Positions 54,905 through 63,460 of a stretch of 64,000 bases of DNA are shown here, in pieces. The notes beneath the pieces were generated by a model. That model was given only the letters and a program-made list of their open reading frames with translations. It made no database searches and had not been told where the DNA came from. The translations under genes and the position numbers were made by a program. Source of the stretch: Planctomycetota bacterium (GTDB lineage: Bacteria; Planctomycetota; UBA1135; GCA-002686595). The DNA is taken from NCBI GenBank assembly GCA_016712565.1, contig JADJQU010000033.1, positions 1 through 64,000 on the forward strand, written 5' to 3'. Position 1 is the first letter of the stretch, and the number at the start of each line of letters is the position of its first letter.

Positions 54905-55722
54905 GCCGCTCCAGCGCCTCGGAAATCCTCGGGCCCGTGGCGCAGCTCGCCGATGCCATGGCCGGGAAGGGGCTGGAGCGCTTCGAACTGGCGCTCGTGC
55001 TGGGCTCCGGCCTGGGGGCCTTCGCGGATTCGCTCCAGGACGCCCGCATCGTTCCTTTCGAGGAACTGCAGGGCATGCCGCGCTCCGCAGTCGCCGGCCA
55101 CGCGGGTCGCTTCGTGTTGGGCAAGGTCGGCGGCATCCGTGTCCTGGTGCAGCAGGGCCGCGCCCACCTGTACGAGGGCTGGAGTCCCTTCGACGCCACG
55201 CGGGCCGTGCGGGCATTCGCCCACCTGGGCTGCCGCCGCCTCGTGCTCACCAACGCCGCCGGAGGCCTGCACCCTGAATGGAGGGCGGGCACCCTGGCGC
55301 GCATCACCGATCACATCAACCTGCAGGGCCGCACGCCGCTCCTTCAGCGTGAGCGCTCGTCGGGCGCGATCTACGCAGAGGCGTTCGGCGCGGCCCTGGA
55401 ACGCGGCGCAGCCGACGCCGGCATCGTGCTCGCCCGCGGCGTCTACTGCGGCTTGCTCGGCCCGAGCTACGAGACGCCGGCCGAAATCCGCATGCTGGCG
55501 AAGCTGGGCGCCGACCTGGTGGGCATGAGCACGGTGGCCGAGGCCTGCGCCGCCCACGCCGCGGGCATGCAGGTGGCGGGACTTTCCCTGGTCACCAACC
55601 AGGCCGCGGGCATCAGCCCGACGAAGCTCGACCACCAGGAAGTGATCGCCGCGGGCAAGGCCGCCGCCTTGAACGTTCAACGCCTCCTGACCGCCGCCAC
55701 GCCGCACCTGGCCCGGGCCTGA
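54901..55722 (+). CDS. punA: Purine-nucleoside phosphorylase (class I, trimeric)
   Basis: The product has 273 residues from GTG 54901. It cleaves purine nucleosides with phosphate. Motifs: LALVLGSGLGAFADSLQDA, FVLGKVGGIRVLVQQGRAHL, YEGWSPFDATRAVRAFAHLG, LVLTNAAGGLHPEWRAGTLA, YCGLLGPSYETPAEIRMLAK and LVGMSTVAEACAAHAAGM. The Asn in SLVTNQAAGISPTKLDHQEV fits 6-oxopurine specificity. Length matches the trimeric class. It is coupled to nupC by the overlap, so import and phosphorolysis are co-expressed. Confidence 0.95.
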   Translation: MSRSSASEILGPVAQLADAMAGKGLERFELALVLGSGLGAFADSLQDARIVPFEELQGMPRSAVAGHAGRFVLGKVGGIRVLVQQGRAHLYEGWSPFDATRAVRAFAHLGCRRLVLTNAAGGLHPEWRAGTLARITDHINLQGRTPLLQRERSSGAIYAEAFGAALERGAADAGIVLARGVYCGLLGPSYETPAEIRMLAKLGADLVGMSTVAEACAAHAAGMQVAGLSLVTNQAAGISPTKLDHQEVIAAGKAAALNVQRLLTAATPHLARA

Positions 55723-55790
55723 CGAGAAACGTCCTTCGGCGGCGGTTCGGCGTGAATGTCGCCGGGCAGATCGCGTAGGAACTCCGCATC

Positions 55791-56108
55791 ATGATCCTGA
55801 CCACCACTCCCAGCGTCGAAGGCCATCCCATTCGCGAGTACAAGGGCATCGTCACCGGCGAGGCGATCCTGGGCGCGAACGTCTTCAAGGACCTGTTTGC
55901 CGGCATCCGCGACCTGGTCGGCGGCCGCTCGGGCACGTACGAGAAGGAGCTGGGCCGCGCGCGGCAGATCGCCCTGGACGAGCTGCAGCAGGCGGCCCGC
56001 GAGAAGGGCGCCAACGCCGTGGTGGGCATCGACCTCGACTACGAAGTGCTGGGCCAGTCCAACGGAATGCTGATGGTGACCGCCAGCGGCACGGCGGTCG
56101 TGGTTTGA
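55791..56108 (+). CDS. UPF0145 (YbjQ) family protein
   Basis: The product has 105 residues, matching the usual family length. Family segments are seen: VEGHPIREYKGIVTGEAILG, ANVFKDLFAGIRDLVGGRSG, TYEKELGRARQIALDELQQA, AREKGANAVVGIDLDYEVLG and NGMLMVTASGTAVVV. The family forms homo-oligomers (pentamers) of unknown function, sometimes called heavy-metal-binding. It lies 68 bp after the purine nucleoside phosphorylase gene and could be read through. Confidence 0.93.
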   Translation: MILTTTPSVEGHPIREYKGIVTGEAILGANVFKDLFAGIRDLVGGRSGTYEKELGRARQIALDELQQAAREKGANAVVGIDLDYEVLGQSNGMLMVTASGTAVVV

Positions 56109-56133
56109 GGCGCAGCGTCGCTACGATCGGGGG

Positions 56134-56721
56134 ATGAACGTCGAACCGATCGTGCTCCAGGGGCGCGGCCTGCGGCTGGAACCCCTGGCCGCGCGCCATG
56201 CCGCGGACCTTGCGCGGGCCGCCGAGCCGGAGATCTTTCGCTACCTGCTCGACTCACCGGCGGTGTTCGGCGACGTGGCCGCGACCGAGGCCTACATCGA
56301 ACGGCAACGGGCGGGCGCGGACCGCGTGCCCTTCGCCATCGTCGATCTGGCGAGCGCACGTGCGGTCGGCAGCACGTCCTACATGACGATTCGTCCGCGC
56401 CACCGCGGGCTCGAGATCGGTCACACGTGGCTCGCGCGCTCGGCCCAGGGGACGCACGTGAATCCGGAGGCCAAGTTCCTGCTGTTGCGCCACGCCTTCG
56501 AGCGCCTGGATTGCCTGCGCGTCGAGCTGAAGACCGACGGCCGCAACGCGCAGAGTCAACGGGCGATGACACGGCTCGGCTGCGTGCGCGAGGGCGTGCT
56601 GCGGCGCCACATGGTGCTGCCCGACGGCTTCGTGCGCGACACGGTCATGTTCAGCCTGCTGGCCGAGGAGTGGCCGAAGGTCCGCGAGCAACTGACCGCG
56701 CGCCTCGGCTACGCCCCCTGA
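56134..56721 (+). CDS. GNAT-family N-acetyltransferase, RimL-like
   Basis: The product has 195 residues starting 25 bp after the YbjQ gene. Features: LEPLAARHAADLARAAEPEI, FAIVDLASARAVGSTSYMTI, the acetyl-CoA region GLEIGHTWLARSAQGTHVNP and the C-terminal LRVELKTDGRNAQSQRAMTR, LGCVREGVLRRHMVLPDGFV. This is the RimJ/RimL subgroup with HTWL...GTHVN typical of small-molecule acetylators. Substrate unknown. It converges with the CaMKII-AD-like gene, overlapping it by 13 bp at the 3' ends. Confidence 0.9.
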   Translation: MNVEPIVLQGRGLRLEPLAARHAADLARAAEPEIFRYLLDSPAVFGDVAATEAYIERQRAGADRVPFAIVDLASARAVGSTSYMTIRPRHRGLEIGHTWLARSAQGTHVNPEAKFLLLRHAFERLDCLRVELKTDGRNAQSQRAMTRLGCVREGVLRRHMVLPDGFVRDTVMFSLLAEEWPKVREQLTARLGYAP

Positions 56722-57101
56722 AGCGGTGAGCGCTGGAAGTGCACGTGGCGCCAGGCGTCCCCCTGGCGGCGCCAGACGCGAGTTTCGGCGCTGGCGACGG
56801 TCTTGGGGCGGCCGTCCTCGAGCTTCTGCACCAGTCGCACATAGGCCACCACGGCCAAGTCACCGGCGAGGTGCACCACCGGCTGGGTGAGCGTCGTCTG
56901 GCGCGCGCCGGGGGAGCGCGGCAGGTCGAAATAGAACTTGTGGAAGTCGAGGCCGCGCACGATCTGGGCCGGGGCCTCGGGTTCGATCGCCGTCATGCCG
57001 GGGTCGCAGAGGCGGACGTAGGTCGGCCAGTCGCCGGCGGAAATCGCTTCCAACAGTTGGCGGCTGAGTGCGAGCAGCTCGGATTCGATGTCCTGTTTCA
57101 T
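56709..57101 (-). CDS. SnoaL-like / CaMKII association-domain protein
   Basis: The product has 130 residues, a single NTF2-like cone fold. LLALSRQLLEAISAGDWPTY, VRLCDPGMTAIEPEAPAQIV, RGLDFHKFYFDLPRSPGAR and ETRVWRRQGDAWRHVHFQRS match the CaMKII-AD (SnoaL-like) family. Family members are small oligomers with unknown ligands in bacteria. No signal peptide. It is divergent from no obvious partner; the next gene on its left converges. Confidence 0.9.
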   Translation of the reverse strand: MKQDIESELLALSRQLLEAISAGDWPTYVRLCDPGMTAIEPEAPAQIVRGLDFHKFYFDLPRSPGARQTTLTQPVVHLAGDLAVVAYVRLVQKLEDGRPKTVASAETRVWRRQGDAWRHVHFQRSPLQGA

Positions 57102-57297
57102 GCGGTGAGCCTAACGCGCAGTGAACCGTTAGCGAAATTGCCCGATCTCGGGCAGGCGAAGACCCTGAAGCTGCGATGTCCGCCGCAAGCGCCGCGTGCG
57201 CCCCTTTGTCCCCGTGGAGGATCGTCCTCGACAACGCCACAGGACATCGACGGCTGATCCTGCGGGATTGGTGTCGTCGCGTGAGGTTTCTGCTCGA

Positions 57298-58443
57298 CTA
57301 CAGCTTCGAGAAAATCCGGTACCCGACTTGGTTGTGGGGCGCGTTCACGATGCGTACCCAGACCATGACATAGACCGCGAGTCCGCGCACGGTCACCGGC
57401 AGAACCCGCGGCGAGTGATCGGTCCGGCCCACGTCTGGACTCAACAGTCTCGCCTTGGCTGGGTAGAGCGCGCGCTCGCTGGCCAGCACGCTGACGATGT
57501 CGGCCGCTGGATCGCCCAAGCCGGTAGTCGACCAGGCCAGATGCAGCCGATTCTGATGGTCGAAGAACGGCGCTGGCACGAAATCATGGACATCGTCGAG
57601 GGGCTGATGGGTCACTTGGTCGACGGTCCAATGCTCGGCGTCACTCGACTCGGCGTAGAAGACGTCCGTCGTCGGATCCAGAGCGTCCCCGGTGGCACCC
57701 ACCTGCCAGCGATCGAGCGTGGCGGCGAATCGACTCGGGGCGAGCATCACGACCGTCGGAAACTGCGTGTGCTCGGTGGATGCCTGCAGCGAGGGCACGG
57801 GCAGAGGTGTATCCCAAGTCGCGCCCTGGTCGCTGGACTTGGCCATCACGACGTCGTTGACGCCCGGGAAGACCCGCGTGCTGGAGCCGAAGTAGATCCG
57901 CAGATCGTCCGGCGCCAAGCGAACCAGATGGGGAAAGCGATCGAAGTTCTGCCCGCTGGTCACCGGCACCTCAACGGCTGAAACCCAACCTGAGGGCGTG
58001 CCGTCGCACTTCAAGTAATGGATGTGACACTCGTTGGCGAGGTTCCAGCGATGCCACGCAACGTGGATCGTGCCATCCGCGTCTACGAGCAGCGCCGGGT
58101 AGTTGTCCCCTCGCGTGGGTGGCGGATAGGACAGTGGGTCCAGGTGCGTGATCTGAATCGGCTGGGTCCAGGCGATCGAAGCCTGGTCGAGGTCGATCGC
58201 CGTGGAGTGGACGTAGTACAGGTCTTTCGTCCCGTCGCGGTCCGAAAACCAGACCAGATGGATCGTGCCGTTCGCATCGAGCACCGCCGCAGGGTCATCG
58301 TCCTCCCCGTTCAAATTGTCTGTGGTGAGATACCTGAACGTGCCGTCGATGGCGTTCTCGCCGGAACCCCCGGATTGGGGGCAAGCGCACAGCCAAGCTG
58401 CGGCGAACGTCGCAAGCGCTCGTGTCGAGTACTCGGTGGCCAT
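57298..58443 (-). CDS. Lipoprotein with sialidase-like (BNR) propeller
   Basis: The product has 381 residues. An N-terminal signal ends LATFAAAWLCAC, with a lipobox-like Cys. The body has Asp-box-like repeats: AAVLDANGTIHLVWFSDRDG, ALLVDADGTIHVAWHRWNL, DVVMAKSSDQGATWDTPLPV and FFDHQNRLHLAWSTTG. The S-x-D-x-G-x-T-W Asp-box appears once clearly (SSDQGATW). The layout is a BNR/sialidase-type six-bladed propeller. The catalytic Arg triad was not verified, so a binding role is equally possible. Exported; function unknown. Confidence 0.75.
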   Translation of the reverse strand: MATEYSTRALATFAAAWLCACPQSGGSGENAIDGTFRYLTTDNLNGEDDDPAAVLDANGTIHLVWFSDRDGTKDLYYVHSTAIDLDQASIAWTQPIQITHLDPLSYPPPTRGDNYPALLVDADGTIHVAWHRWNLANECHIHYLKCDGTPSGWVSAVEVPVTSGQNFDRFPHLVRLAPDDLRIYFGSSTRVFPGVNDVVMAKSSDQGATWDTPLPVPSLQASTEHTQFPTVVMLAPSRFAATLDRWQVGATGDALDPTTDVFYAESSDAEHWTVDQVTHQPLDDVHDFVPAPFFDHQNRLHLAWSTTGLGDPAADIVSVLASERALYPAKARLLSPDVGRTDHSPRVLPVTVRGLAVYVMVWVRIVNAPHNQVGYRIFSKL

Positions 58444-58574
58444 CGAATCCCATCCTAACGACCTAGCGTGCTGGCCGAGTCAAGCCCACGGCACCTGGTG
58501 CGGACGACCGGGGAAGGTCCGGTGTCGTCGGCTCCGGAGGAACGCGCGGGCCTCTTCCGCGCTATCCTCTCCCG

Positions 58575-59129
58575 ATGGCCCTCTCCGCCACGATCCATCG
58601 TTTCGACATCGAGCTCGCCGACAGCGACCGGGGCGTCTACGAGACCCTGGAGTTGCGGGTCGCCCGGCATCCCTCGGAAGGTGCCGCCTTCCTCTTGGTG
58701 CGCGTGCTGGCGTACTGCCTGGAGTACGAGGAGGGCATCGTCTTCTCCAAGGGCGGCATCAGCACGGTGGACGAGCCCGCCATCTCGGTCTGCGATCTGA
58801 CGGGCATGCGCCGCGTCTGGATCGAGGTCGGGCTGCCCTCGGCGGATCGCCTGCACCGGGCCTCCAAGGCCACGCCGCGCGTGGCGCTCTACACCGACCG
58901 GCGGCCGGACATCCTGCGCACTTCGCTCGCCGGCGAGCGCATCCACCGCGCCGAGGAGATCCTGGTCACGAGCTTTCCCCCGGCCTTCCTGCGCGGTCTC
59001 GAAAAGCACCTGGACCGAAACGTGCGCTGGAGCGTCTCGCTCTCGGACGGGCATCTCTACGTCACGGCGGGCGGCGAGTCGTTCGACACGGAGGTCCGCG
59101 CCGAACCACTGCGCCCCGCCGCGGGCTGA
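58575..59129 (+). CDS. yaeQ: YaeQ family protein
   Basis: The product has 184 residues, matching the family length. It starts LSATIHRFDIELADSDRGVY and has LRVARHPSEGAAFLLVRVLA, YCLEYEEGIVFSKGGISTVD, DEPAISVCDLTGMRRVWIEV, GLPSADRLHRASKATPRVAL and LDRNVRWSVSLSDGHLYVT. YaeQ has a PD-(D/E)XK-like fold of unknown substrate. No signal peptide. It stands alone, divergent from the sialidase-like gene, so the 131-bp gap holds promoters for both. Confidence 0.94.
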   Translation: MALSATIHRFDIELADSDRGVYETLELRVARHPSEGAAFLLVRVLAYCLEYEEGIVFSKGGISTVDEPAISVCDLTGMRRVWIEVGLPSADRLHRASKATPRVALYTDRRPDILRTSLAGERIHRAEEILVTSFPPAFLRGLEKHLDRNVRWSVSLSDGHLYVTAGGESFDTEVRAEPLRPAAG

Positions 59130-59252
59130 GGAAGGGTGGAAGGCCCGAGTCGAAGGCCCCCGACTCCGACCCGCTCAACTCCACGCCCGTGCCGGCCTGC
59201 CCGGGTCGTGGAGACAGACCTTCGGCGGGCCCGGGTCCGCGCCGAGTCGACC

Positions 59253-61409
59253 TCAGTTCTCCACCACGTACTCCAGAGCGTTGGAAAGTTGCGTGCTGTT
59301 CGGCGCGGCAAGTCCCGGATCGCGGCCCCAGAACTGGCATTGCACGACGCTGCCGGGGACGCCTAGGAAGCTCGCCGGATTGCCGCCCAGGGCCCCCGCG
59401 CGGAAAGCGTTCAGGTCCACCGCGAACACGCCGCTGCAATCGGCCGCGGGCAACCCGGTCCCTCCGCTGTTGAGCCCCTGCACGCGGCGCAATGGGCCGT
59501 TGAGGCACAGGAGGCCGCCGGAGAACGGCAGGCTTGCGCGGCCGCTGTTGCCGTAGAGCAGGATCCCCACCTTCTGATTGCGGACCTGGAGCGAGCGCAC
59601 GACGAAACCGGAGGCAGCCGAGGCCGAGGGCGTGCCGGAGGCCTCGATCGCGGGCGTGCAGCCGAGCGAATTGACCTTCCCCGCGCAGTAGATCGCCGGA
59701 GCACAGTCCGAGACGCGCTCGATCACATAGGGCACGCGACCTGGGAGCGCCGCCGAACCCACCATGACCGTGCGGCCACCGGCGGAATCGGACCGGCCGG
59801 CGGTGGCCCACGGGTCGCAGCCCGCGACATTCTCGAGCTCCCAGGCCGTCCCATCCTAATGCCACAGGCCCAGTCGCAAGTCGCTGGAACTCGCTCCATC
59901 GAAGGCCGCGGGGTAGCTCCCGGGCGGCGGCGTGGCGTTCGACCAGCTCGAGCCGTCCCAGTGCTGCAGAACCCCGACGTAACCGGAGTTGTCGAGCGCC
60001 TCGCCCACCGCCCACACGTCATCCGTTCGGAAGGCGATCACGTCGTGGAGCCGCTGCTGGAATCCGACGAGCGGACTCGCGACGCGCGACCAGCTCGACC
60101 CGTCCCAGTGCAGAATGTAGGGGTAGCTGGAGAGATCGCCGTCCCCGCCGCCGCCCACGGCCCACACATCGTTGGGCGCGACGCCGTCCACGGCCTCCAA
60201 GCCCTGTTCGGCATTGGGTTGGGCGGCCGGCGTGGGCACCAGGGTGAACGAGCTGCCGTCCCAGTGCATGGCGAGAGCCGGCTGCAGGCTCTGCAATCCT
60301 GGATAGGGCCCAACCCATTCGCCGACGAACCACACGTCGTTGGAGGCAAAGGCCTTCAGGCCGGAAATGCGCGAGCCCGAATACCCGGCGCCCGTGCTCG
60401 TCGGCGGCAGGGGCGTGGCGGCCGTCGTCCAGGCAGTTCCGTCCCAGTGGTCCGCGCGGATCTGGTGGCCGACCCAACCGCCCGGCACGACCACCACATG
60501 GGAGCCCGCGGCCCACAGGTCGTCCGGTCCAGCGGCCTCCAGGGCCTCCAGGGTGGTGCGCGACCCGAAATTCCCAAGGGGCGGCGCGGGAGGCAGGTTC
60601 ACGATCGACCAGGACGCACCGTCGTGGTGCAGGGCGAACGGATAGCTGTTGAGGCTCTGGCCCGACTGGGTGGAGCTGTTGCCCAACGCCCAGACGTCGT
60701 CGGGCGCCAGGACCTTCACGTCCACGAGGCCCGCGTCGTTGCCTGGGGTGGGAACCGCGCTCGAACTCCACTCGCTGCATTGCGGGCCGGAGTCGCCGTA
60801 GAGCACGAAGTCGACGTCCGCGTGCACGGTCGAGCCGAACGGCGGCGTGTACAAGGACCAGGGCGTGCCGCTGGAGTTGTTCTGACGCACCCAGCCCGTG
60901 GAGAGGCGCGGCGCGTTGAAGTTGCACTGCCACGGATCCCACGAACCGTAGGTCGTGAAATCCAATTGCACCGAGACGAAGTGCAGCCCGCTCGCCACGA
61001 ACGCCGTGGGAAGCTCCACCTCGACTCCCGAGGGGCGCGGCTCGACTCCCACGCGCGGGTCGTTGCCTGCGACGGAGGTGGCGGCCTGGAGCACCCCCGG
61101 CCCCGCCGGGGTCCACTCGTAGAAGCGCACCCACACGCCGTCGATGGGCGTGGGTGAGCCGGTGGGCCCGCCGTTGAAGCCGCTGACGTAGATGCGCGTC
61201 ACGCGGCCGCTGAAGTCGAAGTCGTCGGCGACCTCGCGCTCAAAGGCGAAGGTGGGGCTCGAATTGATGTAGGAGGCGCCCCAGGTGTCGTTGTTGAACG
61301 TGCCCGAGGGCCAGGCCGTGACGCAGTCGGCTCGGACTCCGGAGGCGAGGCCCCCTGAGATCAGGGAAGCGAGGAGCCAGGGGGTGGCGGACAGGGCGGA
61401 GTGCTTCAT
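59253..61409 (-). CDS. Secreted HWDG-repeat protein with planctomycete C-terminal Cys domain, interrupted by in-frame TAG
   Basis: The planned protein has 718 residues, with a signal peptide (LLASLISGGLASGVRADC) from ATG 61409. An N-terminal beta domain (GTFNNDTWGASYINSSPTFA, DFDFSGRVTRIYVSGFNGGP) is followed by about six repeats containing H-W/H-D-G-(S/T)-(S/A)-W, such as ILHWDGSSWSRVASP and VLQHWDGSSWSNATPP. The last repeat reads LWH-stop-DGTAWELENV, where TAG (59856-59858) replaces the expected TGG (Trp). The frame then continues cleanly for 200 codons, including the domain starting AIYCAGKVNSLGCTPAIE and PLRRVQGLNSGGTGLPAADC, to TGA 59253. The shortest truncated product would lose the C-terminal domain. 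Confidence 0.85.
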
Positions 61410-61586
61410 CGGAAGTGGCCTGGGGCTGAGCGGGTGGGCGGTGCACTCCCGCCGTGCAAGTTCCGTTCCAGCCAGGGAGGGCCGGCGGGTCGGGCCGCCT
61501 TCCCGCCTGGCTGGTCCCGAGGCCCGCCCCGGGCCCTGATCGGGCGGGCCCCCATCCAATTCCTGGACGTCCGTCGCCGGGGAGGC

Positions 61587-63230
61587 TCAGCCCTTGGCGT
61601 CGCGCACGATCACGCCGTGGGCGGTCTCGGCGAGCACGTAGTCGGGCAGCAGCTTCGCCGTGGACCGGATGGCCCACTCGCCGTCGAACAGGATCACCCA
61701 GCGGCCGCGCGCGTCCTGGGTGATCAGCCCGGTGTAGGCCGTCTCCAGGGCCTCCATTTTCACCGGGCCGCCGTCCTTGCGCGTGACCCAGCGCGCGAAC
61801 TGGTAGGGCACGGGGTCGAAGCGCATCTCGACGTTGTACTCGCTCTTCAGGCGGTACTTGACCACTTCCATCTGCAGCTGGCCCACCGCGCCCATGATGA
61901 AGTCGCCCGCCGGGGCGTCGGGTCGCCGATAGACCTGGATCGTGCCCTCCTGGCTGAGCTGCTCGATGCCGCGCACGAGCTGCTTCCGCTTGCCCGGGTC
62001 GAGCATGATCACGCGCGCGAAGTGCTCGGGGGCGAAGCTCGGAATGTCCTCGAACTCGAACTTCGATCCCGCCGTGAGCGTGTCGCCGATCTCGAACACG
62101 CCGGGGTCGTGGATGCCGATCACGTCGCCGGCGAAGGCCTCGTCGATGATCGTGCGCTCCTGGGCCATGAATTGTGTCGGCTTCGCCAGGCGCAGCTCGC
62201 GGCCCGAGCGCACGTGCAGGGCCTTCATGCCGCGCTCGAATCGGCCGGAGCAGATGCGCAGGAAGGCCATGCGGTCGCGGTGCGCGCGGTCCATGTTGGC
62301 CTGGATCTTGAACACGAAGCCCGAGAACTCCTCGTTCGCGGGCTCGAGCATGCCCGCGCTGGTGGATCGTTCGCGCGGGGGCGGCATCAGCTCGACGAAG
62401 CTGTCGAGAAAGGCCGCCAGGCCGAAGTTGTTGATCGCGCTGCCGAAGAACATCGGCGACAGCTCGCCCTTTTCGAAGCGCGCGCGGTCGAACTCGTCGC
62501 CGGCCGCGTCGAGCAGCTCGGTGTCGTGTCGCAGTTGCGCGTAGCCGGCCGGGCCCAGTTCCTCTTCGAGCAGCGGATCCTCGAGTCCGCTGATCGCCAC
62601 CGGCGGCTTCTCCGCGCCCTGCTTGGCGCTCGACAGGGCGTAGGCCTCGTCGAACAGGTGCACGTTCTTGTCGAAGCGGTGGTAGACGCCGCGGAAGCGG
62701 CCGTCGCGGTAGATCGGCCAGGTCACCGGGTAGACGCCGATTTCGAGCACGTGCTCCACCTCGCCCACGAGCGCGAAGGGCTCGCGTCCGTAGCGGTCGA
62801 GCTTGTTGACGAAGGTGAAGATCGGGATCGCCCGCTCACGGCAGACGCGGAACAGCTTGCGGGTCTGGCTCTCGACGCCCTTGGCGCAGTCCAGCAGCAT
62901 CACTGCGCCGTCGACCGCGTGCAGCGTGCGGTAGGTGTCCTCGCTGAAGTCGGCGTGGCCCGGCGTGTCCAGCAGGTTCATCTGCCGGCCGGCGTGGGGG
63001 AACTGCAGCACGCTGGTGGTGATCGAGATGCCGCGCTCGCGCTCCATCTCCATCCAATCGCTGACGGCGTTGGAGCGGCCGCGCTTGGCGTGCACCGCGC
63101 CGGCGAGATGGATCACGCCGCCGTAGAGCAGGAGCTTCTCGGTCAGCGTCGTCTTGCCCGCGTCGGGGTGCGAGATGATCGCGAAGGTGCGGCGCCGCGC
63201 GACTTCGCGGGCGAGTTGATCGGCGCTCAT
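61587..63230 (-). CDS. prfC: Peptide chain release factor 3
   Basis: The product has 547 residues, slightly longer than E. coli RF3. GTP-binding motifs: FAIISHPDAGKTTLTEKLLL (G1), GISITTSVLQFPHAG (switch), NLLDTPGHADFSEDTYRTL (G3), TFVNKLDRYGREP (G4). Domain III shows MFFGSAINNFGLAAFLDSFV and FMAQERTIIDEAFAGDVIGI, and the C-terminus has DFIMGAVGQLQMEVVKYRLK. It recycles RF1/RF2 after termination. The C-terminal tail ends DARGRWVILFDGEWAIRS and TAHGVIVRDAKG. Nearby genes are unrelated. Confidence 0.95.
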   Translation of the reverse strand: MSADQLAREVARRRTFAIISHPDAGKTTLTEKLLLYGGVIHLAGAVHAKRGRSNAVSDWMEMERERGISITTSVLQFPHAGRQMNLLDTPGHADFSEDTYRTLHAVDGAVMLLDCAKGVESQTRKLFRVCRERAIPIFTFVNKLDRYGREPFALVGEVEHVLEIGVYPVTWPIYRDGRFRGVYHRFDKNVHLFDEAYALSSAKQGAEKPPVAISGLEDPLLEEELGPAGYAQLRHDTELLDAAGDEFDRARFEKGELSPMFFGSAINNFGLAAFLDSFVELMPPPRERSTSAGMLEPANEEFSGFVFKIQANMDRAHRDRMAFLRICSGRFERGMKALHVRSGRELRLAKPTQFMAQERTIIDEAFAGDVIGIHDPGVFEIGDTLTAGSKFEFEDIPSFAPEHFARVIMLDPGKRKQLVRGIEQLSQEGTIQVYRRPDAPAGDFIMGAVGQLQMEVVKYRLKSEYNVEMRFDPVPYQFARWVTRKDGGPVKMEALETAYTGLITQDARGRWVILFDGEWAIRSTAKLLPDYVLAETAHGVIVRDAKG

Positions 63231-63460
63231 GGTGGTCGGTGCGGCCCCGCCGACCTAGCGTGGCCAGGGTGGCCGGGGTGGAGGGGCGGGGCGAGAAGGA
63301 AGTGCCCGCGCGGCCGCGGGCCAGCCCTTGCGTCGGGGAGGCCGGGCCCAGGGCCGCGGGCCCCGGTTTCGCGGCGGAGTCGGCGCCGCCTTGGCGGGCA
63401 AAGAGTGTCGGCAGGACCCGCGCGGTCGTCAAGGCTCCGGGCCGCTACAATCCCGCGCCC

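Noticed and set aside
59856..59858. Reassignment of TAG to an amino acid
   Set aside because: TAG is the normal stop of neighbouring genes such as the DinB protein and the methyltransferase, so a single in-frame TAG is better explained by error or mutation.
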